DNA of 36,856 bases from Pseudomonas sp. URIL14HWK12:I12 (GTDB lineage: Bacteria > Pseudomonadota > Gammaproteobacteria > Pseudomonadales > Pseudomonadaceae). Numbering within the stretch: position 1 is the stretch's first letter; the number at the start of each line of letters is the position of its first letter. Made by a program: the position numbers and the translations under genes. The DNA lies in contig NZ_QEQL01000010.1 of the NCBI RefSeq assembly GCF_003097135.1, positions 1 through 36,856 on the forward strand. Reading direction: 5' to 3'. Below, in pieces: positions 24,709 through 33,020 of this stretch. The notes beneath the pieces were generated by a model. That model saw only the letters and a list, made by a program, of their open reading frames with translations, was not told the origin of the DNA and did not search any database.

Positions 24709-27168
24709 ATGCTGCGCCCCGCCACTGCTTTGCATCCGCTGGCCCTGAGCCTGCTGCTGGCCTGTGCCCTGCCCACTGCGCAGGCTGCCGAACCGCATGC
24801 CTTTACTTTCAACGTGCCCGCCGGCGATCTGGCCCAAGCCCTCAATCGCTTTGCCGAGCAAGCGGGCCTCGCGCTGGCCTTCGACCCGGCCCTGGTGCAG
24901 GGGCGCCGCAGCTCGGGGCTGGCCGGTAGCCATTCCACAGCGCAAGGCATCACCCAGTTGCTGGCCGGCACGGGCTTGCAGGCCACGCCCCTTGCCAGTG
25001 GCCGTTACCGGATCGAGCCGGTGCCTGAAGCCAGCGGCGATACGCTGATGTTGCAGGCCACCGACATCTCCGCCACCTACGCCAGTGAGAGCCCGACCGG
25101 GCCGGTGGCCGGTTTCGTTGCCAAGCGCAGCCTGGCCGGCACCAAGACCGACACCCCGCTGATCGAAACACCCCAATCGATCTCGGTAGTCACCAAGGAC
25201 CAGATGCGGGCGCAGAATGCAGAATCCCTGGGCCAGGTGCTGCGCTACTCTGCCGCCGTGGTACCGGAGACGCGCGGCGCCACGGCCTCACGCCTGGACC
25301 TGCTGACCATCCGCGGCTTTTCACCCTCGCTGTACCTCGATGGCCTGAAGCTGCCTGGCAGCCGCGACGCTGCCCCGCAGCTGGACGCCTTCGACCTGGA
25401 GCGGGTCGACGTGCTGCGCGGCCCGGCCTCGGTGCTCTATGGGCAGGGCACACCGAGCGGGGTGGTGAACATGGTGAGCAAGCGGCCCACTCGCGAGCCG
25501 TTCCATGAAGTGGGCGTGGAGTACGGCACCTTTCAGAAGCAACGCACCACCTTCGACCTGTCTGGGCCAATCGACGAGCAGGGGGTGTTCGCCTACCGGG
25601 TTTCGGGCCTCTACGACAGCGCCGATGGCCAGGTGGAGCATACCGAAACCGAGCGCCGGGCGATTTCCGCATCCCTTGCCTGGCGCCCCAGCGACGATAC
25701 CTCGCTGACGCTGCTGGGCCGTTTCCAGAAAGACCCCAAGGGCGCGTCCTACGGTTCGCTGCCCTCGCAAGGGGTGGTGCTGCCCAACCCCAACGGCCAC
25801 ATCGACGTGGACCGCTACGATGGCGACAAGCACTTCGAGAAAAGCGACCGCGAGAATTATTCGGTCGGCTACCTGTTCGAGCACCACTTCAACGACACCT
25901 TCACCCTGCGCCAGAACGCCCGCTACATGCGCGCTGAGGGCCTGTACCGCAGCCTCTACAGTGGCGGCTTCCCCAAGGACGCCAACGGCAACATCACTGA
26001 CTACCGCAACGTTCAGCGCTCCACGATCGCGTCGGACGTGAACATCGACGCCTATGCGCTGGATAACCAGCTGCAGGCCACGTTCGGCACCGGGCCGGTC
26101 GCGCATACCCTGCTGCTGGGGGCCGATTACCAGTACACCAGCACCGACACCCTGTCAGGCTCAGGCCCCTATCTAGGTGCGCCGGGCCTCGACCTCTACA
26201 ACCCGGTGTACGGCGGCGCCATCCCGGTGCCGGCCTACACCAGCGCAGCGACGGCGCGTAGCCAGCAGAAGGGCCTGTACCTGCAAGAGCAGATGAAATG
26301 GGATCGCTGGGTGTTGCTGCTCGGTGGCCGCTACGATTGGGCCAACAACCACAACACCTCCAGCAACCTGAACACCGGCCGCAAGACCCGCAGCAGCCTG
26401 GACAGCGAAGCCTTCACCGGCCGCGCGGGCCTGGTGTATCTGTTCGACAACGGCCTGGCGCCGTACATCAGCTATTCGGAGTCGTTCGAGCCCCAGTCGG
26501 GCACCGGTTACGGTGGCGCGCCGTTCAAGCCCACCGAAGGCAAGCAGTACGAGCTGGGCATCAAGTACCAACCGCCGGGCAGCAACAGCTTCATCAGCGC
26601 GGCGGTGTTCGACCTGCGCCGGCAGAACCTGACCACCCTCGACCCCGACCCGAGCCACCTGTGCAACGGCAGCCGCTGCAACGTTCAGGCCGGTGAAGTG
26701 CGCTCGCGAGGCTTCGAGCTCGAAGGCAAGGCCAGCCTCACCAACAACATCGACCTGACCGCCAGCTACGCCTACCTCGACAACCGCTTCAGCAAGTCCA
26801 ACACCACCAGCGGCGCAGGCGCCAAGGGCAACACGCCTTATGGCATCCCGCGGCACACCGCATCGGCCTGGGCCGACTACCTGTTCCACGAGGGCCCGCT
26901 GCAAGGTTTCGGCTTCGGCGCCGGGGTGCGCTACGTCAGCTCCACCACCGACGACCCCAACACCTTCAAGGTGCCCGGCTATACGTTGGTCGACGCGGCC
27001 GTGCACTACGACATCCCGCATGTCTACACCGCGGGCGACAACCTGCGCCTGGCGGTGAACGCCACCAACCTCGAGAACAAGACCTACGTGAGCAGTTGCT
27101 ACTCCAGCGACTGGTGCTGGTACGGTTCGCAGCGCACTGTGCAGGCCAGCGCCACCTACCAGTGGTGA
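24709..27168 (+). CDS. TonB-dependent siderophore receptor with signalling domain
   Basis: An outer-membrane transducer of 819 aa. Signal peptide 1-26 (cleavage after TAQA), then an STN domain (about 30-85; FNVPAGDLAQALNRFAEQAG) that contacts the FecR protein, then the plug (about 155-285; ETPQSISVVTKDQMRAQN and LERVDVLRGPASVLYGQGTPSGVVN) and a 22-strand barrel ending in the usual terminal aromatic (ATYQW). The start at ATG 24709 has AAAGGA upstream; a TTG further up (24670) is in frame but would precede the signal peptide. It forms a cell-surface signalling unit with the sigma and FecR genes just upstream. The ferric siderophore is not readable from sequence; the plug and STN place it in the FpvA/FoxA/FiuA class, with an unusual cysteine pair in the last loops (SSCYSSDWCW). 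Confidence 0.95.
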   Translation: MLRPATALHPLALSLLLACALPTAQAAEPHAFTFNVPAGDLAQALNRFAEQAGLALAFDPALVQGRRSSGLAGSHSTAQGITQLLAGTGLQATPLASGRYRIEPVPEASGDTLMLQATDISATYASESPTGPVAGFVAKRSLAGTKTDTPLIETPQSISVVTKDQMRAQNAESLGQVLRYSAAVVPETRGATASRLDLLTIRGFSPSLYLDGLKLPGSRDAAPQLDAFDLERVDVLRGPASVLYGQGTPSGVVNMVSKRPTREPFHEVGVEYGTFQKQRTTFDLSGPIDEQGVFAYRVSGLYDSADGQVEHTETERRAISASLAWRPSDDTSLTLLGRFQKDPKGASYGSLPSQGVVLPNPNGHIDVDRYDGDKHFEKSDRENYSVGYLFEHHFNDTFTLRQNARYMRAEGLYRSLYSGGFPKDANGNITDYRNVQRSTIASDVNIDAYALDNQLQATFGTGPVAHTLLLGADYQYTSTDTLSGSGPYLGAPGLDLYNPVYGGAIPVPAYTSAATARSQQKGLYLQEQMKWDRWVLLLGGRYDWANNHNTSSNLNTGRKTRSSLDSEAFTGRAGLVYLFDNGLAPYISYSESFEPQSGTGYGGAPFKPTEGKQYELGIKYQPPGSNSFISAAVFDLRRQNLTTLDPDPSHLCNGSRCNVQAGEVRSRGFELEGKASLTNNIDLTASYAYLDNRFSKSNTTSGAGAKGNTPYGIPRHTASAWADYLFHEGPLQGFGFGAGVRYVSSTTDDPNTFKVPGYTLVDAAVHYDIPHVYTAGDNLRLAVNATNLENKTYVSSCYSSDWCWYGSQRTVQASATYQW

Positions 27169-27172
27169 GGGC

Positions 27173-27667
27173 TCACAGCGTTTTGAGCATGTGATGGGTT
27201 TGCCACACCGGTTCGGCCTCGGCCAGCAGGGTGTGAAAGCCCTGGCGCTCCCAGAAGCCGATCGCACCTGGCAGGAAGGGGTGAGTGTGCAGGTAGAGCT
27301 GCCTTACCCCACACGCCAGCGCCTGTTGCTGCAGGCGCTGGAACAACGCACTGCCCAGCCCCGCACGGCGCAGCTGCGGCAGCACATACAGGCGCACCAC
27401 CTCGGCGCAGCCCTCAGGCGGCACATCCAACGCAGCGAAGCGGCCATCGTAGGGGCGGTAGGCAATGCTGCCGATCACTTCGCCCTCTGGTGTGCGCGCC
27501 AGCACAAAGCAGGCGCCGGCGCGGCAATAGGTCGCAGCGAAGTTGGCCAGGTCTGCCGGCATGCCAGGGCTCGCCGTACGCTCGGCGAACAGCTCACGCC
27601 AGGCCCTGTGGGCGAATGCCACGGCCTCATCGGTGCTGGTGCTGCTGGAACCGACCACTTCGAACAT
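27173..27667 (-). CDS. GNAT-family N-acetyltransferase
   Basis: A 164-aa acetyltransferase. The acetyl-CoA binding motif A appears as EVVRLYVLPQLRRAGLGSALFQRL at about 88-111 with the R/Q-x-x-G-x-G/A pattern (RRAGLG), followed by the motif B region FWERQGFH near the C-terminus. AGGAGG precedes the ATG on the minus strand. It ends 4 bp from the convergent receptor gene and is divergent from the DUF2946-like gene. The substrate is unknown; the position beside siderophore genes is suggestive but not evidence of a role. Confidence 0.88.
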   Translation of the reverse strand: MFEVVGSSSTSTDEAVAFAHRAWRELFAERTASPGMPADLANFAATYCRAGACFVLARTPEGEVIGSIAYRPYDGRFAALDVPPEGCAEVVRLYVLPQLRRAGLGSALFQRLQQQALACGVRQLYLHTHPFLPGAIGFWERQGFHTLLAEAEPVWQTHHMLKTL

Positions 27668-27747
27668 GCTGCCTCCTGTTGATTCAGCGGGCAGGGTGCG
27701 CTGGCCGGCGGTGTTCAGGCAAGCCCGGCGATGGTATGTTGCGCGCC

Positions 27748-28110
27748 ATGTTCTGCCCCCGCCCCTCGCGCGCCCTGGCCACCTGGCTGCTGCTGGCGCT
27801 GATCCTGTTCAATGGCTTGGCCTGTTCGATCGGCCACGGCCAGATGCTGGCTGCGCCCGCTTCCGGAGCACACGCCGGGCATGAAATGGCAGGTATGGCG
27901 GGCATGGACATGGGCAAGAGCGCGGCCCATGGTTTGAAGTCACCCTTCGAAGACTGCTTTTTCGCCGGCAGTGTGCCGCTGGCGATCTTCGTGTTCGCCG
28001 CGTTGGGCTGGCTGGCGCGCCATCGCCCGCGGCGCGCGCCCCGCCGAGCCTTGGGCGCGCTGGCGCCACCGCGCTGGTTGCTGCCGGCCCTCAACCCCCA
28101 GGCGCCCTGA
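27748..28110 (+). CDS. Met/His-rich small membrane protein, DUF2946-like
   Basis: A 120-aa protein with an N-terminal hydrophobic signal or anchor (about 10-27, ending in LACS, so a lipobox-like cysteine is present), a Met/His-rich stretch HAGHEMAGMAGMDMG at about 48-62, and a second TM segment near residues 75-91 followed by an Arg-rich tail. The layout resembles DUF2946 proteins often found near TonB receptors and metal-handling genes. Met/His runs of this type typically bind copper, which is an inference here. The start is uncertain: ATG 27736 (4 residues longer) and ATG 27748 both lack a clear ribosome binding site. The next gene, a PepSY protein, also has a His-rich loop. Confidence 0.68.
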   Translation: MFCPRPSRALATWLLLALILFNGLACSIGHGQMLAAPASGAHAGHEMAGMAGMDMGKSAAHGLKSPFEDCFFAGSVPLAIFVFAALGWLARHRPRRAPRRALGALAPPRWLLPALNPQAP

Positions 28111-28191
28111 CGCCAACCTCGCATTCGTTCGATCACACCTGATGCTATCGACGCGCGTGGCCGTGGCTGCGCGCCTGTGAGGAATATCGCC

Positions 28192-29535
28192 ATGGCTCAA
28201 GCCAGCGTTTCACCTGTGCACGCCCTGCTGCGGCGTTTGCACTTCTACATCGGCCTGTTCGTAGGCCCGTTTCTGTTCATTGCCGCCCTGACCGGGGTGG
28301 CCTATGCCCTCACGCCACAGCTGGAACGGTGGCTGTACGCCGAGGCGCTCTATACGCCAAGCCAGGGCCAGCCACTGCCGCTGGCCGAGCAGGTGCAGCG
28401 TGCGCGCGACGAACTGCCAGCCGAGTTTGCGGTAGCGGCCGTGCGGCCTGCCAGTGCGCCAGGCCACACCACCCGCGTGATGTTCAGCGTGCCTGGCCTG
28501 GGGGCCTCGGAAAACCGCGCGCTGTTCATCGACCCGGTAACAGGGGAGGTGCGCGGCGACATGAAGGTCTACGGCACCAGCGGCGTGCTGCCACTGCGTA
28601 CCTGGCTCGACCAGGTGCACCGCGGCCTGCTGCTGGGTGACGCCGGGCGCCTTTACAGCGAGCTGGCAGCCTCCTGGCTGTGGGTAGTGGCGTTGGGTGG
28701 CCTGTACCTGTGGTGGCGGCGCCCCCCTGCAAAGGGCCGGCGTGGTGGGCTTCGTGCCTTGCACAGCAGCACCGGGCTGTGGCTGCTGCTGGGGCTGATG
28801 TTCTTCTCCGCTACCGGGCTGACCTGGTCGCAGTACGCAGGCGACAACATCGGCGTGCTGCGCAACCAGTTCGGCATGGGCACGCCCAGCGTCAACACCA
28901 CCTTGGCTGCCGATCCACATGCCCAGCACAGCGGCGGCGAGCATGCCGAGCATCACATGGCGATGCCCATGGTTGGCCAGGCGCCTGCGCTGAAGCCTGC
29001 GTTGTTCGACCAGGCCCTGGCCGCCGCCCGCGCAGCCGGCCTGCACGCAGGCAAGATCGAGATCCGCCCGGCACTGGCCGCCGGCAAAGCCTGGACCGTC
29101 ACCGAAATCGACCGCGGCTGGCCTACCCATGTCGACGCTGTCGCCATCGACCCAAGCGACCTGCGCATCGTCGACCGCACTGAGTTCGAACACTTCCCGC
29201 TGGCGGCCAAACTCACCCGTTGGGGGATCGACGCACACATGGGTTCGCTGTTCGGCGTGGCCAACCAGGTGCTGCTGGTGGTGGTTGGCACTGGCCTGGC
29301 GGCGATGGTGGTGATGGGTTACCTGATGTGGTGGCGCCGGCGCCCGGCGTTGCGCCAAGGGCCTACCCTGATAGACGCCTGGCGCGCCATGGGCCGGGCC
29401 GGGCAGGGCGGTTGGGTGCTGGCGGCGGTGCTGTTGGGGGTGAGCCTGCCGGTGCTGGGCGTGAGCCTGGTGCTGTTGCTGGTGGTCGATGGCTGGCTGA
29501 CGCTCCGGCCTGCGGCGCAACCGGCGTTGGGGTAA
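28192..29535 (+). CDS. PepSY-associated TM protein (putative ferric-siderophore reductase)
   Basis: An inner-membrane protein of 447 aa of the PepSY_TM family (PiuB/FoxB-like), members of which are thought to reduce iron released from siderophores. TM1 is HFYIGLFVGPFLFIAALTG at about 17-35; further TMs lie at about 160-178, 194-212, 355-377 and 410-435, with PepSY-type domains between. A loop at about 240-262 is His-rich (DPHAQHSGGEHAEHH). Conserved histidines at the ends of TMs (H17, the VHRG motif near 143, DAHMG near 345) could bind haem. ATG 28192 has TGAGGA upstream; an in-frame GTG at 28177 is less likely. It lies 81 bp after the Met/His-rich gene and is followed by a strong hairpin. 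Confidence 0.85.
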   Translation: MAQASVSPVHALLRRLHFYIGLFVGPFLFIAALTGVAYALTPQLERWLYAEALYTPSQGQPLPLAEQVQRARDELPAEFAVAAVRPASAPGHTTRVMFSVPGLGASENRALFIDPVTGEVRGDMKVYGTSGVLPLRTWLDQVHRGLLLGDAGRLYSELAASWLWVVALGGLYLWWRRPPAKGRRGGLRALHSSTGLWLLLGLMFFSATGLTWSQYAGDNIGVLRNQFGMGTPSVNTTLAADPHAQHSGGEHAEHHMAMPMVGQAPALKPALFDQALAAARAAGLHAGKIEIRPALAAGKAWTVTEIDRGWPTHVDAVAIDPSDLRIVDRTEFEHFPLAAKLTRWGIDAHMGSLFGVANQVLLVVVGTGLAAMVVMGYLMWWRRRPALRQGPTLIDAWRAMGRAGQGGWVLAAVLLGVSLPVLGVSLVLLLVVDGWLTLRPAAQPALG

Positions 29536-29542
29536 AAGCCAT

Positions 29543-29580
29543 GCTCGCAGGCCGTGCGCCCAGCCGCGCGGCGTGCGAGC
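29543..29580. terminator. Strong hairpin between convergent genes
   Basis: GCTCGCA (29543-29549) pairs with TGCGAGC (29574-29580), and within it GCCGTGCG (29551-29558) pairs with CGCGCGGC (29565-29572) with one G-U pair, around a CCCAGC loop. A long GC-rich stem lies between the PepSY gene and the end of the aldehyde dehydrogenase gene. There is no long T-tract, so it may act as a termination or mRNA-stabilising structure for either strand. Confidence 0.5.
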
Positions 29581-29600
29581 AGCGAGCTTTCAGCGCACCT

Positions 29601-31010
29601 TCACCCCAGGCACCGCGTTACATGCTTGACGCTCTGGTACGCCGCCAACCCCCAGGGCCCCAGCTCACGGCCAATGCCGCTGCCCTTGGTGCCGCCCCAT
29701 GAGGTTTCGACGAACACGGCCTGCGCCGAATTGATCCACACATGGCCTACCTCCAGCGCCGCCGCGACGCGCTCAGCGCGGGCAAGGTCGGCACTGGCGA
29801 CGGTGGCCACCAGGCCGAAGCGGCTATCGTTGGCCATGGCGATGGCCTGCGCTTCATCATCGAAGCGCTGAGCGCAGAGCACCGGGCCGAAGATTTCTTC
29901 ATTCCATAACCGGCTGGTGCTCGGCACCTCGGCGTACAGCGCCGGCCGTACGAACCAACCTGTGCCTTGCTCGACGTAGCCACCGGCCAGGCAGTGAAGG
30001 CCTTCTTTGCGAGCGATGGCCAGGTAAGCCTTGACCCTGTCGAACTGCGCCCGGCAACTCAGTGGCCCCAGCGCCTCCCCCAGTTCCATCGCCTCCAGCG
30101 CCTGCGCCAGGCGCATCAGCAACGCGTCGGCGATAGCGGCGTGCACCAGCAAGCGCGAGGTCGCCGAGCACATCTGCCCCGCGTTCCAGCACAGCCCGGC
30201 GATGATCCATTCCACCGCCTGGTCCAGCGCACAATCCTCGAACACGATGATCGCTGACTTGCCGCCCAGCTCCAGCGTAACCGGCCGGCAAAACTGAGCG
30301 CTGGCCTGCATCACCAGGCGCCCGGTGGCATTGCTGCCCGTGAAGGAAAGCTTGTCCAGGCCGGGGTGCTCGGCCAGCGCGCGCCCGGTGGTGGCCTGGC
30401 CGTTGACGATGTTCAGCACCCCGGCCGGCAGGCCCAGCTGCTCAGCTATCTGGCCGTAGGCAAGCTCGGCCAGAGGGGTGACATCCGAGGGCTTGAGCAC
30501 CACGGTGCAGCCTGCGGCCAGCGCCGGGGCAAGCTTCCAGGCGCTGGTCACGAGCGGAAAGTTCCACGGCACGATCAACCCCACCACGCCCAGCGGGTCG
30601 CGGTGGGCCGTGGCGCGGAAACCCTCCACTGCCAGCGCCACCTCGCCCACTTCGGCCTGTTGCTCGATCAGGTTGGCGTAATAGTTGAAGGTGGCGATCG
30701 CATCGTCCAGGTCAACCTGCGCTTCATGGCGCGGTTTACCGTTGTTGCGCATCTGCAGGGCCAGCAGCGCTTGGCTGCGGGCGCTGAGCTGTTCGGCGAA
30801 CCCCCGCAGCAACGCGGCGCGTTCGGCCACCGGTGTGGCCTTCCAGCCAGGTAGCGCGGCGCGGGCAGCGGCCACGGCCTGGTCGACCTGTGCGGGGCTG
30901 GCACTGCGCAGCTCGGCAAAAGGCTGGCCTACCCTGGGGTCGAACACGCTGATGCAGCCCTCGCCTTGGCCCTCGGCCCACTGGCCATCGATGAAATGCG
31001 GATGGTTCAT
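29601..31010 (-). CDS. Aldehyde dehydrogenase, betaine/guanidinobutyraldehyde type
   Basis: An NAD-dependent ALDH of 469 aa with all catalytic residues: N150 in VPWNFP, E247 in ELGGKS, and nucleophile C281 in NAGQMCSAT. It resembles betaine and aminobutyraldehyde dehydrogenases. It is the last gene of the gbuA operon: its ATG overlaps the permease stop (ATGA, 31007-31010), which implies coupled expression. In this context a role in oxidising 4-guanidinobutyraldehyde to 4-guanidinobutyrate, or 4-aminobutyraldehyde to GABA, is attractive. That is inferred from the neighbours; the residues seen only prove a generic ALDH. Confidence 0.9.
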   Translation of the reverse strand: MNHPHFIDGQWAEGQGEGCISVFDPRVGQPFAELRSASPAQVDQAVAAARAALPGWKATPVAERAALLRGFAEQLSARSQALLALQMRNNGKPRHEAQVDLDDAIATFNYYANLIEQQAEVGEVALAVEGFRATAHRDPLGVVGLIVPWNFPLVTSAWKLAPALAAGCTVVLKPSDVTPLAELAYGQIAEQLGLPAGVLNIVNGQATTGRALAEHPGLDKLSFTGSNATGRLVMQASAQFCRPVTLELGGKSAIIVFEDCALDQAVEWIIAGLCWNAGQMCSATSRLLVHAAIADALLMRLAQALEAMELGEALGPLSCRAQFDRVKAYLAIARKEGLHCLAGGYVEQGTGWFVRPALYAEVPSTSRLWNEEIFGPVLCAQRFDDEAQAIAMANDSRFGLVATVASADLARAERVAAALEVGHVWINSAQAVFVETSWGGTKGSGIGRELGPWGLAAYQSVKHVTRCLG

Positions 31011-32503
31011 TGCAGGGACGCCTCGAAGGTCGGGCGCGCGGGGGCCTGGCAGCGCACCCAGCGCGGGCCGGCCGGGCCATACACCGCGGCAGGCTCAGGG
31101 AAAAGGTTGAGCAAGGCCAGGTACAGCAGCCCGGCCAGGCCCAGTGTCAGCGGCAGGCTGATGTCGATGCCGCCGGCAAGCTGGCCCAATGGGCCGACGA
31201 ACTGCCCCGGCAGGTTGACGAAGCACAGCCCCAGCGCTGCGCTCGGAATCCAAGCGCCCAGCCCGCGCCAGTTCCAACCATGGTGGAACCAGTAGCGGCC
31301 GCCGCGCAGGCCACGGGTGAACACTTGCAGGTCGTCGGCATCGTAGAAGCCGCGGCGGGTGACCAGGCCCAGCATCATGATCACCATCCAGGGGCTGGTG
31401 CAGGTCACGATCAGCACGGCAAAGGTGGACACGCTCTGCACCAGGTTGAAGCTGAAGCGGCCGATGAAGATGAAGGCGATGGCGACCACGCCAATCAACA
31501 AGGTCGCGCGGGCGCGGCTGAGCAGGTTGGGAAAGATGCTCGACATGTCCAGGCCCGTGCCATAGAGCGCGGTGGTCCCGGTGGACATCCCGCCGATCAC
31601 CGCGATCAGGCATACCGGCAGGAAGAACCAGCCCGGCGAGATCGCCAGCAGCCCGCCTACATAGTTGTTGGCCTCGATGTACTGCGGTGCCTGGCTCGCC
31701 ACCAGCGTGGCAGTGCACAGGCCGAACAGGAACGGGATCAAGGTCGCCGCTTGTGCGGCGATCACCGCCAGCATGATGCGGCGCTTGGGTGTTTCACGCG
31801 GGATGTAGCGCGACCAATCGCCCAAAAAGGCCCCGAACGACACCGGGTTGCTCATCGCCAGCAGCGCCGCGCCCACGAACGCAGCCCAGAAACCCGGCTG
31901 GCCCAGCGCCGTGCTGCCGGCAAAGCCTGCGTCGAACGGCCCGGCAAAGGCCGCGATGCCCAGCAGGAACAGCAGGCTCGAGGCCCACACGGCGATCTTG
32001 TTCACCCACAGCATGAAGCGAAAGCCGACGATGCATACCAGCAGCACCAGCACCGCGAACAGCCCGTAGGCCACGCCCAGGCTTGCGTTGTTTTCCGGCA
32101 GCCCCACCAAGCGTTGGGCACCGCCGACCAAGGCGTCGCCCGAGCTCCACACCGACAGCGAGAAGAACGCCACGGCGGTGAGCAGCGACAGGAACGAGCC
32201 GACGATGCGCCCGTGCACCCCGAAATGCGCCCCCGACGACACTGCGTTGTTGGTGCCGTTAAGCGCACCGAACAGGCCCATCGGTGCGAGGATCAAGGCA
32301 CCGGTGAACACGCCCAGGATGATCGCCCATAGCCCCGCCTGGAACGACAACCCGAACAGCACCGGGAAGCTGCCCAGCACGGCCGTGGAAAAGGTATTGG
32401 CGCCGCCGAAGATCAGCCGGAACAGGTCCAGCGGGGCCGCGTTGCGCTGGTTGGCCGGGATCTGCTCGACCCCGAAGGTTTCGATACGCGAGGAGTGGCT
32501 CAT
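31007..32503 (-). CDS. NCS1-family cytosine/purine-type permease, putative guanidinobutyrate transporter
   Basis: An inner-membrane transporter of 498 aa with about 12 TM segments, starting with the characteristic NCS1 N-terminus IETFGVEQIPANQRNAAPLDLFRLIFGGANTF (here split by helices) and the conserved NNAVSSGAHFGVHGRIVGS and NPVSFGAFLGDWSRYIP regions. ATG 32503 has CGGAGC upstream; an in-frame ATG at 32524 is less well placed. It is third in the gbuA operon. An NCS1-like transporter sits in the same position in the P. aeruginosa gbu locus (PA1419, from memory), so uptake of 4-guanidinobutyrate or a related guanidino compound is the likely role. A GC-rich hairpin (GGGCGCG/CGCGCCC, 32607-32625) lies in the 127-bp gap before it and might tune expression. 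Confidence 0.9.
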   Translation of the reverse strand: MSHSSRIETFGVEQIPANQRNAAPLDLFRLIFGGANTFSTAVLGSFPVLFGLSFQAGLWAIILGVFTGALILAPMGLFGALNGTNNAVSSGAHFGVHGRIVGSFLSLLTAVAFFSLSVWSSGDALVGGAQRLVGLPENNASLGVAYGLFAVLVLLVCIVGFRFMLWVNKIAVWASSLLFLLGIAAFAGPFDAGFAGSTALGQPGFWAAFVGAALLAMSNPVSFGAFLGDWSRYIPRETPKRRIMLAVIAAQAATLIPFLFGLCTATLVASQAPQYIEANNYVGGLLAISPGWFFLPVCLIAVIGGMSTGTTALYGTGLDMSSIFPNLLSRARATLLIGVVAIAFIFIGRFSFNLVQSVSTFAVLIVTCTSPWMVIMMLGLVTRRGFYDADDLQVFTRGLRGGRYWFHHGWNWRGLGAWIPSAALGLCFVNLPGQFVGPLGQLAGGIDISLPLTLGLAGLLYLALLNLFPEPAAVYGPAGPRWVRCQAPARPTFEASLQ

Positions 32504-32630
32504 GGTTGCTCCGTTGCCTGTCACGGTTGTTTTTATCGAGTGCTTGGCAGTGCGGCAGGGCCGCTAAGTACAGCTTTTTCATTGTTCTAAGGATGCAGCG
32601 GTGGGCGGGCGCGTTAGCCGCGCCCCTGGC

Positions 32631-33020
32631 TCAACTGGCGGGCACCCCCGAGAGGTGCTCATGAAAGGCCACCCAGCGCTCGCCCTCCAGGCGGAACACG
32701 ATAGTTTCACGTTCCTGCAACTGATGCTCTTCGCCCGCCAGCCTCAGGTGCGTCTCGACGCGGTGGGTGAACACCGCGACCTCACCGTGCACCATCACCT
32801 GCCCATCGCTGGAGCGGCATCCCAGTACGTGGAACCCGTCGCGTTCCCAGCCTTGCCACAGCGCGCGGTAGGCCGCGAGGCTGCCCAGCGCCTGCGGCAG
32901 GCTATGGAAAATGAACGTCGCATCGGCGCTGAAGCAGGCGAAATAGGCGTCGGTGTCATGGGCGCCGAAAGCCTGCACCAGTTCAGCCGCCGCTTTGATC
33001 ACGGCTTCTTCGTGGCTCAT
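32631..33020 (-). CDS. NTF2/SnoaL-like protein of the gbu operon
   Basis: A 129-aa protein with an NTF2-like cone fold (about 5-125): AAAELVQAFGAHDTDAYFACFSADATFIF at the start and a final strand pair around ERWVAFHEHLSG. No TM or signal peptide. Its ATG overlaps the gbuA stop (33017-33020), showing tight coupling to gbuA. A gene of the same type and place occurs in P. aeruginosa (PA1420, from memory). The biochemical role is unknown; such domains can be small enzymes or ligand binders. Confidence 0.83.
   Translation of the reverse strand: MSHEEAVIKAAAELVQAFGAHDTDAYFACFSADATFIFHSLPQALGSLAAYRALWQGWERDGFHVLGCRSSDGQVMVHGEVAVFTHRVETHLRLAGEEHQLQERETIVFRLEGERWVAFHEHLSGVPAS

Noticed and set aside
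28210..29520. A 436-codon minus-strand frame opposite the PepSY gene
   Set aside because: His/Gln-rich antisense shadow of a gene with clear TM segments on the plus strand.
31010..32332. A 440-codon plus-strand frame opposite the NCS1 permease
   Set aside because: Antisense shadow, rich in Gln/Arg/His with no hydrophobic pattern, while the minus strand encodes a typical 12-TM permease.
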